A DNA stretch of 43,072 nt, taken from contig CAJOHW010000006.1 in the NCBI GenBank assembly GCA_905234565.1, forward strand, positions 1 through 43,072, given 5' to 3'. Below are positions 31,463 to 40,719 of the stretch, piece by piece; position 1 is the stretch's first letter; each line of letters begins with the position of its first letter. The position numbers and the translations under genes are program-made. The DNA is from an uncultured Oscillibacter sp. (GTDB lineage Bacteria; Bacillota; Clostridia; Oscillospirales; Oscillospiraceae). The notes beneath the pieces were generated by a model. The model saw only the letters and a list, made by a program, of their open reading frames with translations, had not been told where the DNA came from and made no database searches.

Positions 31463-32881
31463 TTAATTCCAGAAATCCGTAGGAACTTTGGAGCCGTACC
31501 CGGCGATTTTGAACACGGGATTCTGTCCCCGGTCCCGCTGCTCCACGTAGTTGTCCAGGGCCTTGTAGGCCAGGCTCCCCAGAAGAATGCACACGGGGAT
31601 GTTAATGACCGCCAGAACACATTGGAAGATATCCGCCAGATCCCAGGCCAATCCAAACTGAATCAACGCTCCCAGGAAGATCAGGACAGCCCCCGCAGCC
31701 CGGACCACCGTCAGAAAGATCTTAGGCGGCACCCGTCCCAGAAGGTACGCGAAACAGGTCTCCACGTAGTAGAAGTTCCCCAAGAGCGTAGTAAAGGCAA
31801 AGAGCAGCAGGGCGGCGGTGATGAAGATGGGTCCCGCGGCGCCGAAGGTTTGGGACAGGGCGTCCTGCACGTAGGGCGCTCCCGCATAGGCCGGATCCGC
31901 CACCGGGTCCACCCCGGAACTCAGGCACATAAAGGCCGTAGAGGTACACAGCAGCAGGGTGTCGATGAACACGGAGAGCATCTGCACCAGGCCCTGTTTG
32001 GCCGGATGGGACACATCCGCCGCGGCGGCGGCGTTGGGCGCGGAACCCATACCCGCCTCGTTGGAGTAAAGGCCCCGCTTGAAGCCGTACATCAGGCAGG
32101 ATCCGGCAAAGCCCCCGAAGATCGCCTTGAGATTGAAAGCATCGGAGAAGATCATGGCGAACATATGCGGAAGCCTGCCCACATTGAGCACCATAGCGGC
32201 CACAGCCATCAGTACGTAAAAGACCCCCATGACCGGCACCAGGATCCCCGTCACCTGCACCACCCGCTTGCCGCCGCCCAGGATGCAGTAGAGAAACGCC
32301 AGGGCAATGATGCCGCCGATCAACACGCGGGAAGCCGTGGGGCTGGCCTGGTAGAAGGAGAACCGGGCAAAGGAGGACTGCAGATTATAGGAGCAGAGCA
32401 TATTGTAGCCCACGGCGTAGCAGCCTATGAGAGCCAGGGAAAAGACCACCGCCAGAGGACGGCACCCCAGAGCCGCCTCGATGTAGTAGGCGGGTCCGCC
32501 GTAGGACGTGCCGTCCGGGGCCCGCTTTTTGTATACTTGTGCCAGAGTGGATTCCACAAAGGCGGAGGCACCGCCTAACACCGCCGTCACCCACATCCAA
32601 AAGACTGCCCCGGGTCCGCCCATGCACAGGGCCGTGGACACGCCCACGATGTTCCCCGTCCCCACCCGGGAGGCCGTGGAGATCATCAGCGCCCCAAAGG
32701 AGGACACCGCCCCCTCCGTGGCGGGCTTCTCCATGACCACATGGATGGACTCCCAAAACAGCCGCAGTTGGGGCAGTCCGGTCTTGATGGTAAAATACAG
32801 TCCCCCTCCAAAGAGCAGCAGCGCCAGGGGCCAGTCCGTCAGGTACTTCAGAAATCCATAGACAGCCGAGATCAAAACCAT
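31463..32881 (-). CDS. Sodium:alanine symporter (AGCS family)
   Basis: The 472-residue protein has about ten or more membrane helices and the AGCS family motifs GALMISTASRVGTGNIVGVS, GGPGAVFWMW and GLYSNEAGMGSAPNAAA. It imports alanine or glycine with sodium. ATG 32881 is chosen for GGAGG upstream; the frame extends further through the promoter. It is a single-gene unit. Confidence 0.95.
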   Translation of the reverse strand: MVLISAVYGFLKYLTDWPLALLLFGGGLYFTIKTGLPQLRLFWESIHVVMEKPATEGAVSSFGALMISTASRVGTGNIVGVSTALCMGGPGAVFWMWVTAVLGGASAFVESTLAQVYKKRAPDGTSYGGPAYYIEAALGCRPLAVVFSLALIGCYAVGYNMLCSYNLQSSFARFSFYQASPTASRVLIGGIIALAFLYCILGGGKRVVQVTGILVPVMGVFYVLMAVAAMVLNVGRLPHMFAMIFSDAFNLKAIFGGFAGSCLMYGFKRGLYSNEAGMGSAPNAAAAADVSHPAKQGLVQMLSVFIDTLLLCTSTAFMCLSSGVDPVADPAYAGAPYVQDALSQTFGAAGPIFITAALLLFAFTTLLGNFYYVETCFAYLLGRVPPKIFLTVVRAAGAVLIFLGALIQFGLAWDLADIFQCVLAVINIPVCILLGSLAYKALDNYVEQRDRGQNPVFKIAGYGSKVPTDFWN

Positions 32882-32923
32882 TTGTGTTTCCTCCGTCCTA
32901 TCAAATTTGACATTGCAGTGTCC

Positions 32924-32952
32924 AGTATACCGGAAGTTTGAGTAAATTTCCA
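32924..32952 (-). promoter_or_regulatory. Promoter of the symporter gene
   Basis: A clear TATACT -10 (32924-32929) lies on the minus strand. At 17 bases the -35 is a weak TGGAAA (32947-32952). Confidence 0.5.
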
Positions 32953-33021
32953 TCCTTTGGGCCAAATCCCCTTGTTTTTTTCGGATTTATACAAAAATTT
33001 TGAAAATTTCTCGCGTTTTTG

Positions 33022-33051
33022 ACAAAAAGCTCCCCCCGCCGGGGAGAGCTT
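33022..33051 (-). terminator. Terminator of the modBC unit
   Basis: AAGCTC/GAGCTT arms around C/G-rich inner pairs (one mismatch) are followed leftward by TTTTTG. Confidence 0.75.
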
Positions 33052-33086
33052 CAATGAGAACATGGATTTTTCATTTTCTCAACTTC

Positions 33087-34130
33087 TCAGCGCAGCAGAA
33101 GGATGTCCTGGGGACCGATGGAGACGGTGAAGCGGCGCTTGTTGGGGGCGGCAATCCACTCGTCCTTTTCCAGTTCCATGCGCAGAAGCGGCGCGTCCTG
33201 GGCGGCCCCGTCGGGACGGCACAGCACGATCATCCGGTCCACATCCTCCACCACCCGCACCGCCGTCACAGCAAAGGCGTTCACCCGGTCCGGCTCCGAC
33301 AGGCGGATCTGGTGGGCCCGGACGCCGATGCGCCACAGGAAGGGGGGCAGGGGATAGGCACAGCGAAGCGTGACGCCCCACTTGGGCAGGTACACGGCGC
33401 TGCCCCGGGCAATGGCGTCCACGAAGTTCTTGCACCCGGACAGCCGGGCGGCGCTCTCCGTCCCCGGATGGGCCAGCAGTCCCTCCACGGACACCACCTC
33501 CTGAGACACCCCCGCGTCCAGCACACAGGCGTAGCGGCAGTTCCGGTACACCTCCCCCCGGTCGTGAGAGGCCCAGATCACGGGGCCGCCGAAGTGTTCC
33601 AGGGCGTCGGCCAGCTCCTGTTCCAGGCGGAATTTCAGGAAGCTGTCCGGGGCGGAGAGAGGCTCGTCCAGCAAAATGGCGGAGGGTTCCGAGGCCATGA
33701 GCCGGGCCAGGGCCGTGCGCTGGCGCTCCATGGGATCCAGGTCCCGGGGACGCTTTTTCGCCGCCTCCTCTAAGCGGAACTTCCGCAGATACTCCCCCAC
33801 GGTTTTCTCCCGCTCCGCCCGGTTCGGCACTGCCGCGGCGATGTTCTGCTCCACGGTCATATGGGGGAACAGGGCCCCCCGCCGGAACAAAAAGCCCATC
33901 TGCCGCCGCTGGGGGGGAAGGTTGATGCGCCGGGCGCTGTCAAAGAGGGGCTGTCCGTCCAGGAGGATGTGGCCCTCGTCCGGCGTCAGGGTCCCGGCGA
34001 TGCAGCGCAGAACGGCGGACTTCCCGCTGCCGGAGGCCCCCAGCAGCGCAAGACGCCGGGAATCGGCCTCCAGCCGTACTTCCAGGTGGAAGGCGTCCAG
34101 TTCCAGATAAAAATCCGCCTGTAAGCTCAT
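33087..34130 (-). CDS. modC: Molybdate-type ABC transporter ATPase with degenerate signature
   Basis: The 347-residue protein has the ModC layout: an ABC domain and a C-terminal regulatory domain (about 235-347). Walker A GASGSGKS (31-38), Walker B ILLDEP (152-157) and the H-loop His189 (WASHDR) are intact. The signature normally written LSGGERQR reads LDPMERQR here (131-138), the Q-loop glutamine is replaced by Arg (MGFLFRRGALFPH), and the D-loop SALD reads SAPD. The frame is open and codon use is normal, so this is not a simple pseudogene. ATG 34130 overlaps the modB stop by four bases. The substrate could be molybdate or another oxyanion. Confidence 0.85.
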   Translation of the reverse strand: MSLQADFYLELDAFHLEVRLEADSRRLALLGASGSGKSAVLRCIAGTLTPDEGHILLDGQPLFDSARRINLPPQRRQMGFLFRRGALFPHMTVEQNIAAAVPNRAEREKTVGEYLRKFRLEEAAKKRPRDLDPMERQRTALARLMASEPSAILLDEPLSAPDSFLKFRLEQELADALEHFGGPVIWASHDRGEVYRNCRYACVLDAGVSQEVVSVEGLLAHPGTESAARLSGCKNFVDAIARGSAVYLPKWGVTLRCAYPLPPFLWRIGVRAHQIRLSEPDRVNAFAVTAVRVVEDVDRMIVLCRPDGAAQDAPLLRMELEKDEWIAAPNKRRFTVSIGPQDILLLR

Positions 34131-34807
34131 GGCCGTCCGCCTCCTCTCCCCGGATGCCGGATCTCCCGGTTTTCCAGAAGCCCCACCGCCAGCAGAAACA
34201 CCCCGGACACCGCCAGACTGATCAGCACCCACGCCAGGGCGCTGTCATTGGCGCTCCAGGCCTCAAACAGGGCGGCGGGCACCGTGGCGGTGCGGCCCGG
34301 CAGGTATCCCGCCGCCATAGCGGTGGCCCCGTACTCCCCAAAGGCCCGGGCAAAGGCCAAGGCGGTACCCGCCAGGATCTCCGGGGCGCAGGCGGGGACC
34401 TGCACCACCCAGAAGGTCCAGGCATTGGACCGGCCCAGGGTCCGGGCGGCGTCCGCCAGATCCCCGTCGAAGCGGTCAAAGGCCCGGCGGGCCAGGCGGT
34501 ACAGGAAGGGAAAAGCCGCCAATGACGCCGCCAGCACAGCGGAACCAAAGTTCATCACCAGTCCCACGCCGAAAATGGCCTGGAACCCATATCCAATGGG
34601 GTGTTTCGGCCCCAGGAAACGCAGAATCAGCCACCCCAGGGCGGTGGGAGGCAGCACCAGGGGCAGGGACAGCACCGCGTCCAGAATCCCTCGGGCCATC
34701 CGAGGGGCCTTGGACACCCGCTGGGCCGCCAGCAGCCCCAGGAAAAACACCGCCAGGGTGGACAGGGCGGCAATGCGGATGGAGTTGTAAAAGGGAAACC
34801 AGTCCAT
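34127..34807 (-). CDS. modB: Molybdate-type ABC transporter permease
   Basis: The 226-residue permease has five or six helices, the ModB motif LPLVLPPTALGWLILRFLG and the EAA loop DAARTLGRSNAWTFWVVQVP that contacts the ATPase, then FARAFGEYGAT. GGAGG precedes the ATG. No ModA binding-protein gene is adjacent, which is unusual. It shares the operon with modC. Confidence 0.93.
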   Translation of the reverse strand: MDWFPFYNSIRIAALSTLAVFFLGLLAAQRVSKAPRMARGILDAVLSLPLVLPPTALGWLILRFLGPKHPIGYGFQAIFGVGLVMNFGSAVLAASLAAFPFLYRLARRAFDRFDGDLADAARTLGRSNAWTFWVVQVPACAPEILAGTALAFARAFGEYGATAMAAGYLPGRTATVPAALFEAWSANDSALAWVLISLAVSGVFLLAVGLLENREIRHPGRGGGRP

Positions 34808-34878
34808 AGAGCCTCCTTTGCCGGGAGAAAAGCAGAGCCACAGCAGCCATACACAGCGATTGCGTCTGTCTGAACCTA

Positions 34879-34907
34879 TCTATACCATATTTCGGCTGAT
34901 TTGGCAA
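34879..34907 (-). promoter_or_regulatory. Promoter of modBC
   Basis: TTGCCA (34902-34907), 17 bases, TATAGA (34879-34884) on the minus strand. Confidence 0.65.
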
Positions 34908-35002
34908 TAAAATTTATAGGCCAGCGGGAAGATCTTGGAGAAAACAGAAGTAAACAATCCGAAAATCCTGCCGGGAATGGCAAAAAGCAGAGCCTCCGGC
35001 AG

Positions 35003-35031
35003 TTTACAACGGAGGAAAAGCGTGGTAAACT
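35003..35031 (+). promoter_or_regulatory. Promoter of the birA operon
   Basis: TTTACA (35003-35008), 17 bases, TAAACT (35026-35031). Confidence 0.6.
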
Positions 35032-35073
35032 GGGCGGAGCCGGGTGGGAATCCGGCGGAAAAGGAGGGGCCCT

Positions 35074-36081
35074 ATGGTCCGGGAGGAGATTTTAACGGCT
35101 CTGGGGGACGGCACCGCCGTCTCCGGAGAGGAATTGAGCCGCCGCCTGGGTGTCAGCCGGACGGCGGTGTGGAAGGCGGTGGACGCCCTGCGGCGGGAGG
35201 GCTACGGCATCGACGCCAGGACCGGCCAGGGCTACCGGCTGGTGTCCACGCCGGACCTTCTGACAGAGACGGAGATCCGGCGTTTTCTTGGAAAAACGGA
35301 GATTGTAGGCCGGACGTTGGCCTGTTTTTCGGAGATCGATTCCACCAATACATACCTGAAGGGACTGGAACAGGGAGCGGACGGCACTGTGGCTGTGGCG
35401 GACTGCCAGACGGCGGGCCGGGGCCGCATGGGCCGGAACTTCCAGTCCCCCCGGGGAAAGGGCATCTACCTGAGCGCCCTGCTGCGGCCGGACCTGCCGC
35501 CGGAGCGGCTGCTGCCCGTGACCGCCATGGCGGGGGTGGCGGTGTGTGACGCGGTGGAACGGCGGTGCGGCGTCCGTCCGGGGCTGAAATGGCCCAATGA
35601 CCCGGTGCTGGGGGGACGGAAGCTGTGCGGGATTCTGACGGAGGTGTCCTTGGAGGGGGAGTCCGGCCGGGTGCAGTCCCTGGTCATCGGCATCGGGATC
35701 AATGTCTCCCAGGGGGAGGGGGATTTCTCCCCGGAGGTGGCCCCTATGGCCACGTCCTTAGTGCGGGAACTGGGCCGTCCCGTGTCCCGGCCCGCCCTGT
35801 CGGCGGCGCTGATTGAGGAACTGGACCGGCTGTACGCCGCTCTGCGGTCCGGGGACGTGTCGGCGTATCTCGCCGCCTGCCGCCGGGACTGCGTCACCCT
35901 GGGCCGCCGGGTGCAGCTGCTCTCCCCGGAGGGCAAAGAGACGGCGGAGGCCGTGGGACTGGACGAGCAGTTCGGCCTTGTGGTCCGCTATGAGGACGGA
36001 AAGCAGAGGACGGTCCGGGCCGGGGAGGTGTCGGTCCGGGGATTGTATGGATACACGGATGAGGCGGAGGGAGACGCATGA
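35074..36081 (+). CDS. birA: Biotin-protein ligase/biotin operon repressor
   Basis: The 335-residue protein has an N-terminal winged helix (GEELSRRLGVSRTAVWKAVD) and the ligase domain. The biotinoyl-AMP loop is AGRGRMGR, KWPNDPVLGGRKLCGIL is the biotin site (usually PNDV or PNDI) and GIGINVSQ follows. A C-terminal SH3-like domain ends it. It attaches biotin to carboxylases and may repress biotin genes. ATG 35074 is chosen for AGGAGG upstream. It overlaps the next gene by four bases. Confidence 0.94.
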   Translation: MVREEILTALGDGTAVSGEELSRRLGVSRTAVWKAVDALRREGYGIDARTGQGYRLVSTPDLLTETEIRRFLGKTEIVGRTLACFSEIDSTNTYLKGLEQGADGTVAVADCQTAGRGRMGRNFQSPRGKGIYLSALLRPDLPPERLLPVTAMAGVAVCDAVERRCGVRPGLKWPNDPVLGGRKLCGILTEVSLEGESGRVQSLVIGIGINVSQGEGDFSPEVAPMATSLVRELGRPVSRPALSAALIEELDRLYAALRSGDVSAYLAACRRDCVTLGRRVQLLSPEGKETAEAVGLDEQFGLVVRYEDGKQRTVRAGEVSVRGLYGYTDEAEGDA

Positions 36082-36623
36082 GCCGGGAACTGTGGACGCT
36101 GTTTGTGACGTTCGCCAAAATGGGAGCCATTACCTTCGGAGGCGGCATGGCCATGCTGCCGATTTTGCAGCGGGAGATCGTGTATCTCCGGCACTGGGCC
36201 ACGGAAGAGGAGCTGATCGACTACTACGCCATTGGCCAGTGTACGCCGGGGATCATCGCCATCAACACCTCCACGTTCATTGGACAGAAGCGGGCAGGGA
36301 TTTTAGGCGGCATCGCCGCCACTTTGGGGATGGTGTTCCCGTCATTGGTGATCATCTCCCTGGTGGCGGGGCTGATTACGAATTTCGCGGACCTGCCTGT
36401 GGTCCGCAACGCCTTCGCGGGGATTCAGGTGTGCGTGTGCGTGCTGATTTTCAACGCCACATTGAAGCTCATGAAGAAGTCCGTGATTGACCACCGGACG
36501 GTGCTGATCTTTGCCTTAGTTCTGGCGGGCAGCGTGGTGTTCAATCTGTCCCCGGTGTGGTTTGTGCTGCTGTCCGGCGCAGCGGGCGTGGTGCTGAAGA
36601 ATTTGGAGGCGAGAGGCACATGA
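36078..36623 (+). CDS. Chromate transporter, first half-size subunit
   Basis: The 181-residue protein is a single CHR domain with the motifs FGGGMAMLPILQREIV and QCTPGIIAINTSTFIG. In Firmicutes two short CHR proteins are often encoded together in place of the fused ChrA. The family exports chromate in some species; the natural role is uncertain. Its ATG overlaps the birA stop and its stop overlaps the next start, so the three are translationally coupled. Confidence 0.9.
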   Translation: MSRELWTLFVTFAKMGAITFGGGMAMLPILQREIVYLRHWATEEELIDYYAIGQCTPGIIAINTSTFIGQKRAGILGGIAATLGMVFPSLVIISLVAGLITNFADLPVVRNAFAGIQVCVCVLIFNATLKLMKKSVIDHRTVLIFALVLAGSVVFNLSPVWFVLLSGAAGVVLKNLEARGT

Positions 36624-37228
36624 TAGGGGTATTGCTCCGGCTGTACTGGGAATTCTTCAAGACGGGGCTGTTTGCCGTAGGCGGCGGGCTGGCCACCCTG
36701 CCCTTTTTGAAGAACATCGGGGAGACCACCGGCTGGTACAGCTACGGGGACTTAATGAATATGCTGGCGGTGTCCGAGTCCACCCCGGGGCCCATCGGCA
36801 TCAATATGGCCACGTACGTGGGCTTCACTGTGGCGGGGGTGCCCGGGGCAGTCATCGCCACTCTGGGAGAGGTAACGCCCTCTATTGCAATCGTCCTGAT
36901 CGTGGCGGCGTTTTTGAAGAGCTTCCGGGAGAACCCCTGCGTGGAGCGGGCTTTCTACGGCCTGCGTCCCGCCTCCACAGGGCTTATCGGCGCGGCCTGC
37001 ACCGGGGTGTTCTTAGAGGTCTTTACGGGCGTCCGCTTAGGGGGAGACGGCTTTGTGAACCGGGTGTCTTTGACCGGGGAACCCCTGATCCTCTGGCCCC
37101 GGCTGGCGCTGGGGGCGGTACTGCTGGCCCTGACCAACGCCGTGCCCCGGGTCCGGGACCTGCACCCGGCGGCGTTTATCGCCCTCTCCGCCGCCGTGGG
37201 GATCCTGTTCGCCTTCGGCGGGGCGTGA
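36620..37228 (+). CDS. Chromate transporter, second half-size subunit
   Basis: The 202-residue partner has the same fold: AVGGGLATLPFLKNIGE and SESTPGPIGINMATYVGF. The antiparallel pairing of two short CHR proteins is known for the family. ATG 36620 forms an ATGA overlap with the first subunit. Confidence 0.9.
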   Translation: MIGVLLRLYWEFFKTGLFAVGGGLATLPFLKNIGETTGWYSYGDLMNMLAVSESTPGPIGINMATYVGFTVAGVPGAVIATLGEVTPSIAIVLIVAAFLKSFRENPCVERAFYGLRPASTGLIGAACTGVFLEVFTGVRLGGDGFVNRVSLTGEPLILWPRLALGAVLLALTNAVPRVRDLHPAAFIALSAAVGILFAFGGA

Positions 37229-37264
37229 AAAAAGATTTTCTGCTTGCGAAAGGAGTTTACGCAA

Positions 37265-38128
37265 ATGAAATACAAGCTGATTACCTTTACCCTGGTGCTG
37301 TTGATTCTCTGTATGTCCGGGCTGATCGTGTATATGCTCTACGGGGACCGAATCCGCAGCCGCTTCGATTTCACGGAGAACGGCGTGTCCTTCATCGGCT
37401 CCGAGGGCAGCGGTACGGAGGACACCCAGGAGGAGAACCCGGAGGAGAACGGGGAGCCGGAGGCCCTTCCGGAGGACGAGACGGTTCCGGAAGAAGAGAC
37501 ACAGGACAGCGAACCCCAGAACAACGAGTCCCAGGAGGAGGAGCCGCCTCTGGAACTGGATCCGAACCTGCCCCTTTACAGCGATGTGCGAAAACTGCCC
37601 ACCCGTCTGACGCTGAACATTGAGGACTTCACCGCCCGGTCCCTGGGGGCCGTGACGCCTTTAGAGGCCAGCGGCGGCAGCGGGGAGTACACCTGGATCA
37701 GCCAGGATCCCCGGATTGCCACGGTGGATCAGGAGGGGAAAGTGACCACGGTGTCCAACGGGATTGTAAACATCCTGGTGACGGACGGGGAGAGCAAGGG
37801 CATCTGCGTGGTGCGGGTGTACTCCGGCATGGGCAACAGTGAGGACAGCGAAAACCAGCTGAACCGGACGGATTTCACCCGCCTGGTCAGCGAAGGGCCC
37901 TTCCAGCTGCGGGTCTCCGGCGTCAGTGAGGGGCTCTCCTGGCGGAGTTTGAATCCCGCCGTGGCTTCCGTCAGCGATGCGGGGCTGGTGACACCGGTGG
38001 CCCCGGGCACCACGGACATCATCGTCTCCTGGGGGGATCAGTCCCGGGTGTGTACGGTCCGGGTGCCCAAGGAGACGGCGCTTCCGGCGGAGCAGCCCGC
38101 CCCGGCGGAAGCGGCCCCGGCGGCGTGA
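37265..38128 (+). CDS. Surface protein with Ig-like (Big_2) domains
   Basis: The 287-residue protein has one N-terminal membrane helix (LITFTLVLLILCMSGLIVYM) and a long acidic linker (about 43-95, many Glu). Two bacterial Ig-like Big_2 domains follow (YTWISQDPRIATVDQEGKVT and LSWRSLNPAVASVSDAGLVT), then a Pro/Ala tail. It should be anchored in the membrane with the domains outside. The function is unknown. ATG 37265 follows AAAGGAG by nine bases. Confidence 0.8.
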   Translation: MKYKLITFTLVLLILCMSGLIVYMLYGDRIRSRFDFTENGVSFIGSEGSGTEDTQEENPEENGEPEALPEDETVPEEETQDSEPQNNESQEEEPPLELDPNLPLYSDVRKLPTRLTLNIEDFTARSLGAVTPLEASGGSGEYTWISQDPRIATVDQEGKVTTVSNGIVNILVTDGESKGICVVRVYSGMGNSEDSENQLNRTDFTRLVSEGPFQLRVSGVSEGLSWRSLNPAVASVSDAGLVTPVAPGTTDIIVSWGDQSRVCTVRVPKETALPAEQPAPAEAAPAA

Positions 38129-38173
38129 GATTCGCGTAAGATTGGAAAGTTCGAGAGAGAGGGGGCGGGGGCG

Positions 38174-39928
38174 GTGACGCTGGAAGAATACCGGAACAAG
38201 TCCCCGCTGGGGATCCTCTTTCACTATTTCCGGCCACACAGGAAACTCTTTTGCTTAGATTTGCTCTGCGCCCTGCTGATTGCCCTCATCGACCTGGCCT
38301 TTCCCGCCGTGACCCGCTGGTGCGTTCTGCACCTGCTGCCCCTGCGGGCTTACAGGGCCTTCTTCGCCGTCATGGCGGGGCTGCTGGCGGCGTTTTTGCT
38401 GCGGTCCCTCTTCACCTATATCATCGCCTACTGGGGCCACACCTTCGGCATCCTGGTGGAGGCGGATATCCGGCGGGACCTGTTCCGGCACATCCAGGAA
38501 CTGGACTTCGTTTTCTTTGACCGCAACCGTACCGGACAGATTATGAGCCGCCTGACCGCAGACCTGTTCGACATCACGGAACTGGCCCACCACGGGCCGG
38601 AGGACGTGTTCATCTCCGGCGTCACCATTCTGGGGGCTCTTGGGATCTTAGGGCGGATCCAGCCCCGGCTGGTCTGGGTGCTGGCGGCAGCCATGCCGGT
38701 GCTTTTGCTGGTGGTGTGGCGGTGCCGCCGGTCCATGCGCCGGGCCTCCGCCGCCGTGAAAGAGACTACGGCGGAGATCAACGCGGGCATCGAGTCCGCC
38801 CTCTCCGGCATCCGCACCGCCAAGGCCTTTGCCCGGGAGGAAGTGGAGCTGGAAAAGTTCGACGCCGCCAACGCCCGGTTCCGGACCTCCAAGCGGGAGT
38901 TCCACAAGGCCATGGGCCGGTTCAACGCCGCTATGGAGTTCTTTCTGGCGTCGCTGTCGGTACTGGTGGCGGCGGCGGGCGGGTACTGCATCATGGAGGG
39001 GTCCATGGACGTGGTGGATCTTCTGACCTTTAACCTGTACGTGGCCTCCTTTGTGAACCCCATCCGGAAACTGACCAACTTCGCCGAGCTCTTCGCCAAC
39101 GGCACCGCCGGATTGGAGCGGTTCGTCCTGCTCATGCGCCGGGCCCCCGCCATGGAGGACGCCCCCGGGGCGGCGGAACTGTCCCGGGTCCGGGGCCAGG
39201 CGGATTTGGACGGCGTCCGTTTCGCCTACGGCGACGGCCCGGAGGTGCTCCACGGCATCGACCTGCACATCCGTCCGGGAGAGACCGTGGCGGTGGTGGG
39301 GCCCTCTGGCGGGGGGAAAACCACATTGTGCCAGCTGCTGCCCCGGTTCTATGACGTGACGGCGGGCAGTGTGCGCCTGGACGGCTTTGACGTGCGGGAC
39401 GTAACCCAGCGGTCCCTGCGGCGGAACATCGGCGTGGTCCAGCAGGAGGTGTTCCTCTTTGCGGACAGCCTGCTGGAAAACATCCGCTACGGACGCCCGG
39501 AGGCCACCGACGCGGAAGTGGCGGAGGCGGCGAAACAGGCGGAGATCTATGACGACATTCTAAAAATGCCCCAGGGGTTTCAGTCCTGGGCGGGAGAGCG
39601 GGGGGTACTGCTGTCCGGGGGACAGAAACAGCGGATTGCCATTGCCCGGATCTTCTTGAAAGATCCCCCGGTGCTGATCTTAGACGAGGCCACCTCCGCC
39701 CTGGACAGCGTGACGGAGGCCAAGTTACAGGGGGCCTTTGCGCGGCTGTCCCAGGGCCGGACCACGGTGATCATCGCCCACCGCCTGTCCACCATCCGCC
39801 ACGCGGACCGGATCGCCGTCATGGAGGCGGGCCGGATCACGGAACTGGGCACCCACAGGGAGCTTATGGAGAAAAACGGGGCCTACGCGGCCCTGGTGCG
39901 GACCCAGGAGGTGGGGGAACATGGATAA
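38174..39928 (+). CDS. ABC exporter, fused permease and ATPase
   Basis: The 584-residue protein has six membrane helices (about 20-300) and an ATPase domain. Walker A is GPSGGGKTT, the signature is LSGGQKQRIAIA, Walker B is VLILDEATSALDS and the H-loop is IAHRLST. It is a homodimer-type exporter of the lipid/multidrug group; the substrate is unknown. The GTG start has a G-rich site but no perfect AGGAGG. It overlaps the YlmH gene by eight bases. Confidence 0.92.
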   Translation: MTLEEYRNKSPLGILFHYFRPHRKLFCLDLLCALLIALIDLAFPAVTRWCVLHLLPLRAYRAFFAVMAGLLAAFLLRSLFTYIIAYWGHTFGILVEADIRRDLFRHIQELDFVFFDRNRTGQIMSRLTADLFDITELAHHGPEDVFISGVTILGALGILGRIQPRLVWVLAAAMPVLLLVVWRCRRSMRRASAAVKETTAEINAGIESALSGIRTAKAFAREEVELEKFDAANARFRTSKREFHKAMGRFNAAMEFFLASLSVLVAAAGGYCIMEGSMDVVDLLTFNLYVASFVNPIRKLTNFAELFANGTAGLERFVLLMRRAPAMEDAPGAAELSRVRGQADLDGVRFAYGDGPEVLHGIDLHIRPGETVAVVGPSGGGKTTLCQLLPRFYDVTAGSVRLDGFDVRDVTQRSLRRNIGVVQQEVFLFADSLLENIRYGRPEATDAEVAEAAKQAEIYDDILKMPQGFQSWAGERGVLLSGGQKQRIAIARIFLKDPPVLILDEATSALDSVTEAKLQGAFARLSQGRTTVIIAHRLSTIRHADRIAVMEAGRITELGTHRELMEKNGAYAALVRTQEVGEHG

Positions 39929-40706
39929 GAGCGCCCTTTTGGACCGGCTGGGGGCCGTGGGAGAGGACCGGCTGCTGCTGGCGAAAGTGCTGGATCGGTG
40001 CCAGCAGGCAAGGAACCGGAACATCCCGGCCTTTACGGACTTTCTCTCTCCGTCCCAGCAGGCCATGGCGGAGGATCTGCTGCGGCTTGCCGCCGTGCCG
40101 GAGGACCGGTACCGGCGGGACGGGGGCTATGAGGGAGCGGAGCGGCAGGTGCTGTGCTTCCTGCCGGACTGGATGGAGGAGCCGGAGAGCCCGGTCCGGT
40201 GCCTCCGGGCCTCCTATCGAACGGAGGACGGCCTGAGCCACCGGGATCTCTTGGGATCCCTTATGGGCTTAGGCATCGTCCGGGAAAAAGTGGGGGACCT
40301 TCTGGTGGGGGAGGCAGAGGCGGACGTGCTGGTATTGGACAGCATCGCCTCCTTCCTCCTGCAAAACTGGGACAGCGCCGGACGGGCGAAACTCCAAGTC
40401 GCCGCCGTGGACCGGGACCGGATCCATATGCCCCCGGTCCGGATCCAGGAGATCCGGGACACCGTGTCCTCTCTGCGCCTGGACGCGGTGGCGTCCTCCG
40501 GATTCCGTATGGCCCGGGGCAAGGCGTCCGCCCTCATTGAGGCGGGCCGGGTGCAGGTGAACTGGCGGGAGTGCGTGAAGCCGGACCGGATCCTGTCTGT
40601 CGGGGACACGGTGACCGCCCGGGGTTTTGGCAAACTGGAACTGACAGAGACCGGCGGCCTGTCCCGGAAGGGACGGATCGCCATCGTGATCAAACGGTAT
40701 TTGTAA
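39921..40706 (+). CDS. YlmH-type S4-domain RNA-binding protein
   Basis: The 261-residue protein matches YlmH: an N-terminal region (FTDFLSPSQQAMAEDLL, SHRDLLGSLMGLGIVREKVG) and a C-terminal S4 RNA-binding domain (LDAVASSGFRMARGKASALI, GRVQVNW). YlmH acts on stalled large ribosomal subunits in Firmicutes. Here it is not beside the usual cell-division genes. Its ATG lies inside the end of the ABC gene. Confidence 0.9.
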   Translation: MDKSALLDRLGAVGEDRLLLAKVLDRCQQARNRNIPAFTDFLSPSQQAMAEDLLRLAAVPEDRYRRDGGYEGAERQVLCFLPDWMEEPESPVRCLRASYRTEDGLSHRDLLGSLMGLGIVREKVGDLLVGEAEADVLVLDSIASFLLQNWDSAGRAKLQVAAVDRDRIHMPPVRIQEIRDTVSSLRLDAVASSGFRMARGKASALIEAGRVQVNWRECVKPDRILSVGDTVTARGFGKLELTETGGLSRKGRIAIVIKRYL

Positions 40707-40719
40707 AGGGGGCTGTCCG

